This document shows, in pieces, positions 8,733 through 16,910 of a stretch of DNA of 49,769 nt (position 1 is the first letter of the stretch; each line of letters begins with the position of its first letter). The notes beneath the pieces were generated by a model. That model worked only from the letters and a program-made list of their open reading frames with translations, searched no databases and was not told the DNA's origin. Source of the DNA: Bacteroidales bacterium UBA1745 (GTDB taxonomy: Bacteria; Bacteroidota; Bacteroidia; Bacteroidales; UBA932); NCBI GenBank assembly GCA_002314885.1, contig DCHT01000051.1, forward strand, positions 1 to 49,769, written 5' to 3'. The translations under genes and the position numbers were made by a program.

Positions 8733-9872
8733 TTACAGTATGTCGTTTAAGAGGAGCACATTGTCCATCTCGGTGTAGGCCTTGAAGTCAGGCTCAGTCA
8801 TCTCACCCGGATATGTGCAGAAATAATGTCCCTTGTGAGCCTCATCGCTGGCATTGCGCCAGGTGAGGGCGTAGAGCACGTTGTAGCCTTCGAGGGAAGC
8901 AGCAAGGCCCTCCGTCCACCACTGTGGATCAGGAATTCCTTCGGCGCCGGTCTCAGCCACGGTTATGAGCTTGTGGTGTTTCTTGCCAAGGGCGGTAAGG
9001 ACGTCGAGGCTGCCGCGCATCTTCTTCACGAAGTTCTCTCTTGCCTGCAGGATATCGTCGTTCTTCCACCAATAGCAGTCCATACCGATGATGTCCATAT
9101 ACTCGTCGCCAGGATAGGATGCCTCTACGATTTCGGCATCCAGGCAGAAGCGTACGTCAGGAGAAATAGCCCAGAGCATATTGTCCAGGCCCCTCTCCCC
9201 TACCAGATAGTCGTAGGTCATACGCCAGAGGGCGATGTAGTCTTCGTTGGTGCACTTGCCGTCCACACCCCACCAGAACCAGTTTCCGGTATGTTCGTGC
9301 CAAGGACGGAAGATGAAAGGAATACGCTCACCGTCATCAGAGACGATCGTATCGAAAAAGTCTGCGAGGGTGCCCATCCAGCCCATAAACTTCTCGTGCT
9401 CGCTGCCACCCGGAAGTATGGACTTCACGACCTGGTCGGAGCTGACATCCCAGGCCGATCCGCCGGTGAGCGGGTTGCGGCAATGCCAGGAGAAAGTCAC
9501 GATGCCCCCGCGCCAGTAGTGGGCAAGGGCCGCTTGACGGATATAATCGAAGCAGACGCTGTCCAGGCTGTATTCGCCCTGAAGCTCGATTTCTCCGAGT
9601 TCGAAGCCTACGACTGCAGGAAAGTCACCGGCGCAGGAAAGCACGTCGGAACGGCCGAAATCCTGGGGGCCGTCGATGTTGATGTTCCAATATGTTCCGT
9701 AGAGGAGATCGTCCTGATGAGCCACCATATGCTTGCCGCTCGCAGCGATTTTCTCAAGGCGTGCAAGAAGTGCTTCGGCCTCCGGACTATGTTTCGGAGC
9801 CTTGTTCCCAGTACAGGAGATGACGGCCGACGCCAAGGCGAGGGCCATAGTAAGTTTAGAAAGTGTTCTCAT
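8733..9872 (-). CDS. GH26 glycoside hydrolase lipoprotein (second copy)
   Basis: A 379-residue lipoprotein (Cys20) with the GH26 fold. The acid/base is Glu193 in RPWHEH, the nucleophile Glu307 in VAETG, and the conserved NPLTGGSAWD block is at 133-142. It shares the MVAHQDDLLYG-type opening with the other GH26, but differs enough in loops to suggest a different cleavage mode, such as endo- versus exo-acting. It is the first gene of the susC-susD run, preceded by a possible promoter at 9890-9897. beta-Mannan or a related hemicellulose is the likely substrate; specificity cannot be fixed from sequence. Confidence 0.9.
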   Translation of the reverse strand: MRTLSKLTMALALASAVISCTGNKAPKHSPEAEALLARLEKIAASGKHMVAHQDDLLYGTYWNINIDGPQDFGRSDVLSCAGDFPAVVGFELGEIELQGEYSLDSVCFDYIRQAALAHYWRGGIVTFSWHCRNPLTGGSAWDVSSDQVVKSILPGGSEHEKFMGWMGTLADFFDTIVSDDGERIPFIFRPWHEHTGNWFWWGVDGKCTNEDYIALWRMTYDYLVGERGLDNMLWAISPDVRFCLDAEIVEASYPGDEYMDIIGMDCYWWKNDDILQARENFVKKMRGSLDVLTALGKKHHKLITVAETGAEGIPDPQWWTEGLAASLEGYNVLYALTWRNASDEAHKGHYFCTYPGEMTEPDFKAYTEMDNVLLLNDIL

Positions 9873-9887
9873 TAATCACGTGATTTC

Positions 9888-9911
9888 CTCAAAAATAATA
9901 ATTATTTTGAG
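9888..9911. repeat. Imperfect inverted repeat holding a minus-strand -7 box
   Basis: CTCAAAA and TTTTGAG arms face each other around an AT-rich centre. Read on the minus strand, TATTTTTG (9897-9890) fits TAnnTTTG, 17 bases before the GH26 start at 9872. It may be a promoter for the GH26-susC-susD run, or an mRNA hairpin after the GH78 stop. I could not find a matching -33 element. Confidence 0.35.
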
Positions 9912-9920
9912 AAATGCACG

Positions 9921-12563
9921 TTATTCGACTGTAAACCTGTAAGTTCCGGAACCGATTGAATATTTCACAAGCCCTCCCGGCTGCTGACTGCCCTTGACGG
10001 AACGGTCGTCGCAGCGCATCACACGGCTGGCGTATGCCGGCAGGATTACATCGGCCGTGGTGTTTACCGGCACCTCTACCTCGAGGGTCCTGAGGTCGTC
10101 GTTCACAGCCGTCCACTTCGCATAGACCTTTCCGTATGGGGTAACTGTAGAGGCCTCCATCCACTCGAATCCGCCGCCCACGTGAGGCTGGATGAGAATG
10201 GTCTTGTAGCCCGGAGAAGTCTCGCGTATGCCCACGGCGCTGCGGTAGAGCCAGTCCCCGACGGCACCGAAGGAATAATGGTTGAAACTGTTCATTCCGT
10301 TGTCCGGGATGCTGCCGTCCTTCTTCATACTGTCCCAACGCTCCCAGATGGTGGTAGCGCCCATAGAAACCGGGTAGATCCAGCTCGGGCAGGTCTTCTG
10401 GAGCAGCAGTTTGTAGGCCACGTCGCTGCGGCCGTTGTCGGTGAGCACCTCGCAGATGTAAGGCGTGCCGAGGAAGCCGGTGGTCATATGGTCCTTGTAG
10501 GCCTTTATGTTCGCCACAAGCCTTTCAGTGGCCCTGCCGTTCATAACGGATGGGATCATTCGGAACTTGAGGGCGAGGATGTAGGCCGTCTGGGTATTGG
10601 AGGAAACAAGGCCGTTAGGGGTCACATATTCGTCCATATAGGCCTTGCGTACCTTTTCGAGTATGTTCCCATAGTATTCGGCGTCGCGCCTGTTGCCGAG
10701 CAAGGTTGCCGACTCGCTCAGAATGCGCAGCGAATTGGCATAGAAGCACTGGGCAATGAGTTCCTTGCTGGTGACAGCCGACTGACCGTCCCTGTCGTTG
10801 TCCTTGCTCCAGAAGAGCCAGTCACCGTAGTGGTCGTCGCCCTTCATCAGCCAGCCAGTGTCCTTGGTCCTGGCTATGCAATTCTCCACCCAGGCCTTCA
10901 TACTCGGATACTGCTGTTCCAGGATGCCGAGGTCGCCGTATGCCTGATAGTGGTTCCACGGGATTATGGTGCAGGCGTCAGCCCAGCCGGTCGCAAAGAG
11001 GCGGCCCTTGCTGTCCGGGAACACATCCGGGATTATCCGCGGCATTCCGCCGTCTTCCCTCTGGTCCGCATACAGGTCGGCCAACCATTTGGAGAAGAAA
11101 GTGTCCACGCTGCCAAGGAAGGATGCCGTGCGGAAGAAGACCTGTGCATCGCCGGTCCAGCCGAGCCTCTCATCGCGCTGAGGGCAGTCGGTCGGAACAT
11201 CCACGAAGTTGTCGTGAAAACTCCATTCTATGTTGCTCTGAAGCTGATTAATGGTCTCGTTGGAGCAGGCGAAATGGCCTATATCCTCAAAGCCGGAGGA
11301 GATGACCACAGCCTCGAAATCGTCAGGATTTAGTTCGCCCTTGACACCTTCCACCTTTATATATCTGAAGCCGTAGAAGGTCATATCAGGCTCGAATTCC
11401 TCGGCCGCTCCACCAGCCAGTACATAGGTGCTGGTAGTCTTGGCCTGGCGCAGGTTCACGGTGTAGAAATTGCCGTCCTGGTCGAGCACCTCCGCGTGAC
11501 GGACACGGACAGTATCGCCAGGGAAACCCTGCAGGCGAACCTTCTCCCAGCCGACGAGATTCTGTCCGAAGTCCAGAACTTTTTCGCCTTTCGGAGTAGT
11601 GATCACGGCGACAGGTTTGAGGGACATACGCTTGCGCACAGGCTCGTTCACGGTCGGAACAAGCTTGTCGCAAGGCAGCAGATAGGCCTCAACCGGCTGC
11701 CAGGATTCCTTTACGGTGTGATCGATGGTCTCACCGTCGTAAATACCTGCGAAAGTGACTTCGCAAGGAGACATTTCCCAGCTATCATCGCTGACGAGCA
11801 CGTCTTCCGTGCCATCGGCATATTCCACATTGACCTGCATTATCAGGAACATCTCGTCCCCGTAACGATATCTCTTGGCAGGGTCGCCGTAGCCCATTCC
11901 GGAAGAGTACCAACCAGGGGCCAGAGTAGCCTCCACGAGGTTTTCGCCGGATTTCAGGAGCTTGGTCACATCATAGGCCTGGTACTGGAGACGCTTGTTG
12001 TAGGAGGTCCAGCCCGGAGTCAGGAGATCTTCGCCGACCTTTGTACCATTTATATAAGCATAGTAGAATCCGTGGGCCGAAATATAGGCCGTGGCACGTC
12101 TGACAGCCTTTGCCGGCTTCATAGTGCCTCTGAGCCTGAACGGAGTGAAGTCCCCCACCTTGCCTATCCATTGGGCCTTCCAGTCTTCCAGACGCAGGCC
12201 CGTGGACCAGCTGCCGCTGGCTTTCTTGGAGGATTTGCCGTGGTTGTCCCACACCTTCACGCTCCAGGCGTAGCGGGTGTCGGGAGCGAGAGGCCCCTCA
12301 TATTTAACGAAGGCAGAGTTGTCCGATTCCACTTTGCCGCTGTCCCACACGGTCCTGCCACCCACGCTGACGCTCACCTGATAAGCCGTCTGCATCGTGC
12401 CGTGCTCCTTGGAGGAGAGCACCCAGCTCAGGACGGGAGCCGCGTCGGGAGATATGCCCTGTGGTTCTACGAGATGGTTGGTCTTCAACGAACCGACGCT
12501 GACCTGTGCGGAGGCCAGCGTTGGTATCAGAAGCGACAGAGCCAGAATCAGCCTTGCCTTCAT
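9921..12563 (-). CDS. GH78 alpha-L-rhamnosidase-like secreted enzyme
   Basis: An 880-residue protein with a signal peptide (cleavage after about residue 19, ASA-Q). An N-terminal Ig-like region (about 25-125) is followed by the bacterial rhamnosidase N domain, a concanavalin-like beta region, the (alpha/alpha)6 catalytic domain and a C-terminal beta domain. The family's catalytic stretch DVPTDCPQRDERLGWTGD is intact at 455-472, including the acidic residues Asp459, Asp464/Glu465 and Asp472. GH78 enzymes release terminal alpha-L-rhamnose. Its place at the head of a locus with two GH26 enzymes suggests a rhamnose-bearing substrate or side chain, but this is inference. It lies 24 bases after yqeY and 48 before the GH26 gene. 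Confidence 0.85.
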   Translation of the reverse strand: MKARLILALSLLIPTLASAQVSVGSLKTNHLVEPQGISPDAAPVLSWVLSSKEHGTMQTAYQVSVSVGGRTVWDSGKVESDNSAFVKYEGPLAPDTRYAWSVKVWDNHGKSSKKASGSWSTGLRLEDWKAQWIGKVGDFTPFRLRGTMKPAKAVRRATAYISAHGFYYAYINGTKVGEDLLTPGWTSYNKRLQYQAYDVTKLLKSGENLVEATLAPGWYSSGMGYGDPAKRYRYGDEMFLIMQVNVEYADGTEDVLVSDDSWEMSPCEVTFAGIYDGETIDHTVKESWQPVEAYLLPCDKLVPTVNEPVRKRMSLKPVAVITTPKGEKVLDFGQNLVGWEKVRLQGFPGDTVRVRHAEVLDQDGNFYTVNLRQAKTTSTYVLAGGAAEEFEPDMTFYGFRYIKVEGVKGELNPDDFEAVVISSGFEDIGHFACSNETINQLQSNIEWSFHDNFVDVPTDCPQRDERLGWTGDAQVFFRTASFLGSVDTFFSKWLADLYADQREDGGMPRIIPDVFPDSKGRLFATGWADACTIIPWNHYQAYGDLGILEQQYPSMKAWVENCIARTKDTGWLMKGDDHYGDWLFWSKDNDRDGQSAVTSKELIAQCFYANSLRILSESATLLGNRRDAEYYGNILEKVRKAYMDEYVTPNGLVSSNTQTAYILALKFRMIPSVMNGRATERLVANIKAYKDHMTTGFLGTPYICEVLTDNGRSDVAYKLLLQKTCPSWIYPVSMGATTIWERWDSMKKDGSIPDNGMNSFNHYSFGAVGDWLYRSAVGIRETSPGYKTILIQPHVGGGFEWMEASTVTPYGKVYAKWTAVNDDLRTLEVEVPVNTTADVILPAYASRVMRCDDRSVKGSQQPGGLVKYSIGSGTYRFTVE

Positions 12564-12587
12564 TGTATTGTTTCTTAAATGGTTAAA

Positions 12588-13037
12588 CTAGCAGAGAAGT
12601 TTCTTAACGAGGGTGCTGATGACGCGGCCTTCGGCCTGCCCGGCGAGCTTCTTGGTGGCAACGCCCATCACCTTGCCCATATCCTGAGGCTTGCTTGCAC
12701 CAACTTCGGCGATGATGCCCTTGAGTATCTCCTCAACTTCGGCCTCGCTGAGCTGCTTAGGGAGATATGGCTCCATTGCGGCGGCCTCCGCGAGTTCATT
12801 GTCGGCCAGTTCCTGGCGTCCGCAGGCCACATACTGCTCTGCGCTCTCCTTGCGCTGCTTCACGAGCTTCTGGATGAGCTTAACGACATCCGCGTCAGCC
12901 ACTTCACCGCTGCCGCCTTCCGCGGTCTTCGCGAGGAGGATGGCTGCCTTGATTGCGCGCACTGCTGCGAGCCTTACTGCATCGTGGGCCTTCATTGCCT
13001 CAACGATATCTTTCTGAATCTGTTTCTCGAGTTCCAT
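12588..13037 (-). CDS. YqeY/GatB-tail-like protein
   Basis: A 149-residue cytoplasmic protein of the YqeY family, related to the C-terminal tRNA-binding tail of GatB/GatE amidotransferases. The length and the block AMEPYLPKQLSEAEVEEILKG are typical, as is the GKVMG near residue 125. The true function is unknown; a link to tRNA-dependent amidation is assumed from homology only. It has its own -7 box (13069-13076, minus) and lies 24 bases before the GH78 gene, so read-through into the glycan locus is possible. Confidence 0.85.
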   Translation of the reverse strand: MELEKQIQKDIVEAMKAHDAVRLAAVRAIKAAILLAKTAEGGSGEVADADVVKLIQKLVKQRKESAEQYVACGRQELADNELAEAAAMEPYLPKQLSEAEVEEILKGIIAEVGASKPQDMGKVMGVATKKLAGQAEGRVISTLVKKLLC

Positions 13038-13068
13038 ATTATTGTTCTTATTTATAGTCAGTACTCCG

Positions 13069-13087
13069 CAAATCTACTAAATTTTGC
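13069..13087. promoter_or_regulatory. Back-to-back -7 boxes between yqeY and the CotH gene
   Basis: On the minus strand TAGATTTG (13076-13069) matches TAnnTTTG for yqeY. On the plus strand AAATTTTG (13079-13086) is one mismatch away and lies 29 bases before the CotH ATG. The two form an imperfect inverted repeat, GCAAAT and ATTTTGC. No -33 element was convincing on either side. Confidence 0.45.
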
Positions 13088-13115
13088 CTAAATTAGCGAG
13101 GTCGTGTACTGTCGG

Positions 13116-14756
13116 ATGAAGCATTTATCATTAAAAGGATTCATTTTTTCTGCTCTGCTCCCGGTGCTGCTGTTCAGCTGTACCAAGGCTCTCGAATTGC
13201 CTGAGCAGCCGCTTGGATATGAGGAACTGATTGATGTCTATGAAGCTGGTATCCCTTTCATTGAAGCGAAGTACACCTCCTCTGCCACCGTACTCTCCTT
13301 CGAAGGCAGGAAAGTATCCATCCCCAGCAACGGAATCAAGATCAACGACCATAGAAGCTCGACAGTCCCTGCCATCTGCAGGACCAACGGCAAATGGCTC
13401 ATCGAAGGGGAATTCTGCGGCATACTGGACTATCTGGGTGTAGCGGACAGACAGTGCTGCCCCGTCTATGTCTGGATAGACAAAGAAAGTCTGCATATGG
13501 TCATTGCGAACGGCAACAGATACCATTATCCAGCGATGGTGACGGTACCGGAGGAGCCACGCAAGTTCAAGATTCCGACCTTGAAGATCACCACCACAGC
13601 CAATGCCCCTGTCGCAAGCAAGGACGAATATGTGAACGGTACCTTGCTGCTCAACGATGCAGACGGCACATACGGAGAGAAGAACTGGCTCGGCAACATC
13701 AAGATCAAGGGCAGAGGCAACTCCACCTGGGGAATGCCGAAGAAGCCATACAAACTGAAACTGGAAGAGAAGACCTCCCTGCTGGGAATGCCGGCCAACA
13801 AGGACTGGGCGCTTATGGCGAACTACTCCGACAAGTCACTGCTGCGCAACAAGACAGCAATGAAGGTCTCCGAGATCTGCGGTATGAGCTGGACGCCTAA
13901 GATGGTCAGCGTGGAAGTCTATCTCAATGGCGAATATCTTGGAGTCTATGACCTCTGCGAACACAAGGAAGTCGCAAAGAACAAGGTCAACATCGACATA
14001 GTCAAGGAGACTGACAACGAGGGCGATGCCCTTACCGGCGGATACTATTTCGAGATTGAGCAGAACACCGACGAGCCTGTCTGCTGGTGGACCTGGAAGG
14101 GCGTACCAATGATGTTCCTGGAACCGCAATACCCAAGCGACAAGCAGTTGGAATACGTGAAGGACTACTTCTACAAATTCGAGCAGGCCCTCTTCAGCGA
14201 TGACTTCGCGAGCGTGGCCAACGGCTATGCAAAGTACATAGACGTGGATTCTTTCGTGAACTACTTCATCATCCAGGAACTCAGCAAGAACGTGGACGGC
14301 AACACCCGCAAGAGCACCTTCATCACCAAGGAGCGCGGAGGCAAGCTGGAGATGTACCACGTGTGGGACTTCGACCTGGCCTTCGGCAATGCTGACTACT
14401 TCGACTCAAATGTGGGCAACGGACCTCAGAACTGGTGGATAAAGAGCTACGGCTGCCAGGGATATCACAGCGGCTGGTATTGGAGGCTCTTCCAGGATGC
14501 CAATTTCGTGAAAAAAGTCAAGGCACGCTGGCAGGAGGTCAAACCTAAGCTCGAACTTGTCCCCGACTTCATTGATCTCTGGGCCGCTGAACTGCAGGAC
14601 AGCCCGGTACGGAATTTCGACAAGTGGCAGATACTCAAGATCTACGTATGGCCTAATGTGAAGATTCCAGGCACCTATCAGGGCGAAATCGACTACCTCA
14701 AGGAATTCTACACCGAACGGCTCAATTGGATTGACAATAACATTGACAGATTATGA
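13116..14756 (+). CDS. CotH kinase-family lipoprotein
   Basis: A 546-residue lipoprotein (signal peptide, lipobox FSC at Cys22) of the CotH family, which has an atypical protein-kinase fold; spore-coat CotH proteins phosphorylate proteins. The family block KGRGNSTWG is at 198-206, followed by KKPYKLKL, and the metal-binding DFD is at 418-420. The N-terminal 180 residues are an extra beta-rich region. I chose the ATG at 13116 over the in-frame GTG at 13104, because it puts the positive n-region at the N-terminus. The next gene's ATG overlaps this stop by 4 bases, so the two are translationally coupled. Whether this Bacteroidetes member is an active kinase, and on what, is unknown. Confidence 0.85.
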   Translation: MKHLSLKGFIFSALLPVLLFSCTKALELPEQPLGYEELIDVYEAGIPFIEAKYTSSATVLSFEGRKVSIPSNGIKINDHRSSTVPAICRTNGKWLIEGEFCGILDYLGVADRQCCPVYVWIDKESLHMVIANGNRYHYPAMVTVPEEPRKFKIPTLKITTTANAPVASKDEYVNGTLLLNDADGTYGEKNWLGNIKIKGRGNSTWGMPKKPYKLKLEEKTSLLGMPANKDWALMANYSDKSLLRNKTAMKVSEICGMSWTPKMVSVEVYLNGEYLGVYDLCEHKEVAKNKVNIDIVKETDNEGDALTGGYYFEIEQNTDEPVCWWTWKGVPMMFLEPQYPSDKQLEYVKDYFYKFEQALFSDDFASVANGYAKYIDVDSFVNYFIIQELSKNVDGNTRKSTFITKERGGKLEMYHVWDFDLAFGNADYFDSNVGNGPQNWWIKSYGCQGYHSGWYWRLFQDANFVKKVKARWQEVKPKLELVPDFIDLWAAELQDSPVRNFDKWQILKIYVWPNVKIPGTYQGEIDYLKEFYTERLNWIDNNIDRL

Positions 14757-15901
14757 ACAAAGAACGCATCGTATTCCTGGACTGGCTGCGCGTGACGGCC
14801 TGCCTGATGGTCATCATCACCCACTGCACGGAACCTTTCTACCTGGGTGGTGACGGAACATATATTGCAAGCCTAAGCGACGGCATCTGGTGTACGCTCA
14901 TCAACGCATTCGTGCGTTCCTGCGTCCCTCTCTTCGTGCTGACTTCAAGTTACCTGCTCTTCCCGGTGAAGAGCTCCACGGCTGATTTCTTCAAGAGGCG
15001 CGGTCTCAGGGTAGTCCTGCCGCTGATTCTCTGGATAATCATCTATTCCCTGCTCTACCCTTCCGCAGAGGGCGCCAAGGACAATCTCCTGCGCTGCTTC
15101 TTCGGTTTCCCTGATCCGGCAGGCCATCTCTGGTTCGTATATATGCTGATCGGCGTCTATCTCCTTATGCCGCTGCTCTCACCTTGGGCCGAGAAAGCCA
15201 GCAGGAAGGAACTGCAGCTCTTCCTGGGCCTCTGGTTCCTCACCACTACGATACCGTTCCTGCGTCAGGCCAGCGTGGCCCTCTTCGGCACCTGGGCATT
15301 CTGCGGCGAGGCGAATTGGAATGAATTCGGCGTATTCTATTACGTCAGCGGATTCATCGGCTATCTCGTGCTGGGATACTACCTCAGGCGCGAAGTGCCC
15401 GAACTGTCCTGGAAGAAGACTCTCGGCATCGCAGTTCCGGCATTCTTCATCGGCTATCTCATCGCCACGGGCTGGTTCTGGCAGGCACTCGGATGGGACG
15501 CTTTCCGCACCCAGTCCGCAGTCGCTGACGGCTTCCCTGTCAACGAGCCGATTTCACTCGCAGTGAATATGGAGACGAGCTGGCGCTTCTGCTCGATAGG
15601 CGTGGCCCTGATGACGGTCGCTGTCTTCCTCATCTTCCGCAAGATAAAGGCAGACGGGAAGTTCTATCAGAAGATAGTCCTCCCCGTCTCTAAAGCCAGC
15701 TACGGCGTATATCTGATGCATATGGTCGTGCTACTGCTCGTCCACGGATGGCTCCGTCCTCTCTGCGAGGCATCAATGTCGCCTGTCCTTGCGACACCAG
15801 TCTGCATCTTCGGCAGCGCCATAATCACTTACTGCAGCTGCTGCATCATAGCAGTCCTCGTGCAGAAGATACCTTATATAGGTAAATATATAGTAGGATA
15901 A
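14753..15901 (+). CDS. Acyltransferase-3-family membrane protein
   Basis: A 382-residue integral membrane protein with about ten hydrophobic segments. It opens with FLDWLRVTACLMVIITHC, the Acyltransferase_3 (OafA/WecH-like) signature with a catalytic-type histidine at the end of helix 1. Such enzymes transfer acetyl, succinyl or similar groups to sugars or other surface molecules. It is coupled to the CotH lipoprotein by an ATGA overlap, suggesting the two modify the same extracytoplasmic target; that link is inference. Its stop directly abuts the stop of lspA on the other strand, with no intergenic base. Confidence 0.85.
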   Translation: MNKERIVFLDWLRVTACLMVIITHCTEPFYLGGDGTYIASLSDGIWCTLINAFVRSCVPLFVLTSSYLLFPVKSSTADFFKRRGLRVVLPLILWIIIYSLLYPSAEGAKDNLLRCFFGFPDPAGHLWFVYMLIGVYLLMPLLSPWAEKASRKELQLFLGLWFLTTTIPFLRQASVALFGTWAFCGEANWNEFGVFYYVSGFIGYLVLGYYLRREVPELSWKKTLGIAVPAFFIGYLIATGWFWQALGWDAFRTQSAVADGFPVNEPISLAVNMETSWRFCSIGVALMTVAVFLIFRKIKADGKFYQKIVLPVSKASYGVYLMHMVVLLLVHGWLRPLCEASMSPVLATPVCIFGSAIITYCSCCIIAVLVQKIPYIGKYIVG

Positions 15902-16501
15902 TTACTCCTCGACTTCCTTCGGTTTCTCCTCGTTCTTCGAGAAGAACTTATACTGGAAGAGTATCAGGTAGAACGCTCCCACGGTCACGCAGCTGTCGGC
16001 GAAATTGAACACCGGCTTGAAGAAGATGCACTCTCCTGCGGCGTTGCGGATGAGAGGGAACCAGAACATATCCACCACCTTGCCGAAGAGGAAGCCGAAA
16101 GGGGCACCTGCGACGCGGAGCTCAGGCCAGATGATGCCATAGAGCATACAGTCGACTATGTTGCCGAATGCACCGGCTGTGATGAGCGTAAGGCCAATCA
16201 GCACACCAACGGGAGTCTTAGGATCCTTGCGCAGCTTGTTGATCCACCACACTAGGAAGCCGAAGAGGCCGAGACGGAACACTGAAAGGCAGACCTTCAC
16301 ATAGACTCCGCCGTTGGAGCCCATTCCGAAGGCCATACCGGCGTTCTGGACATATACAAGCTGGAACCATCTGCCTATGACCGGAATTGCCTCATAGACG
16401 TCCATATTCGTCTTGACCAGAACCTTGATGATCTGGTCAATGACGATCAGGAGTACGCCAAGAAGCAGGAGCCACAAGCCCTTGGACTTTGACTTTTCCA
16501 T
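15902..16501 (-). CDS. lspA: Lipoprotein signal peptidase II
   Basis: A 199-residue inner-membrane aspartyl protease that cleaves signal peptides of diacylated prolipoproteins. Four membrane segments are visible. The catalytic aspartates are Asp117 in GNIVD and Asp169 in FNFADS. The roughly 50 residues between them are longer than in proteobacterial LspA; from memory this is common in Bacteroidetes homologues. Its substrates would include the many lipoproteins in this window. The start overlaps the dksA-like stop by one base (TAATG), and the ileS-dksA-lspA order echoes the widespread ileS-lspA pairing. Confidence 0.95.
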   Translation of the reverse strand: MEKSKSKGLWLLLLGVLLIVIDQIIKVLVKTNMDVYEAIPVIGRWFQLVYVQNAGMAFGMGSNGGVYVKVCLSVFRLGLFGFLVWWINKLRKDPKTPVGVLIGLTLITAGAFGNIVDCMLYGIIWPELRVAGAPFGFLFGKVVDMFWFPLIRNAAGECIFFKPVFNFADSCVTVGAFYLILFQYKFFSKNEEKPKEVEE

Positions 16502-16908
16502 TACTTGCCCTGCTTGTTGAGCATTTCCTTTGCCTCTACGGAAAGGGTTGCGTGAGGAACGAGACGGAGCCTCTCCTTAGGGATGAGCTTGCCTGTGACA
16601 CGGCAAACGCCGTAGGTCTTGTTCTCGATGCGTACGAGCGCGGCCTCGAGGTTCTGGATGAACTTCGCCTGGCGCTGCACCTGAAGGCCTACCTCTTCCC
16701 TTGAAAGGGTAGCTGCGCCCTCTTCCATTGCCTTGAAGGATGGAGCGGTGTCGTCGATATCATTGCTGTCCTCGCGGGTCATAGTAGCGCGGAGAGTCTT
16801 ATACTCGGCTCTTGCGTTCTCGAGCATTTCAAGGATGATAGCCTTGAACTCCTGGAGTTCCTCGTCGCTATAGCGTACGCCAGACTCAACTTTCTTTTCT
16901 TCTGCCAT
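16501..16908 (-). CDS. DksA/TraR-family protein with degenerate zinc finger
   Basis: A 135-residue coiled-coil protein of the TraR/DksA family, which binds in the RNA polymerase secondary channel and tunes initiation. The C-terminal motif YGVCRVTGKLIPKERL aligns with the family's zinc finger, but only the first cysteine (Cys102) remains. The other three positions are Thr105, Ser123 and Ala126, so a classical C4 zinc site is absent. From memory this form is common in Bacteroidetes. It lies between ileS (2-base gap) and lspA (1-base overlap). A link to the stringent response is inferred from the family, not shown. Confidence 0.85.
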   Translation of the reverse strand: MAEEKKVESGVRYSDEELQEFKAIILEMLENARAEYKTLRATMTREDSNDIDDTAPSFKAMEEGAATLSREEVGLQVQRQAKFIQNLEAALVRIENKTYGVCRVTGKLIPKERLRLVPHATLSVEAKEMLNKQGK

Positions 16909-16910
16909 AA

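Noticed and set aside
13104..13115. GTG start for the CotH lipoprotein
   Set aside because: The ATG four codons later gives a standard signal peptide with the positive residues at the very start.
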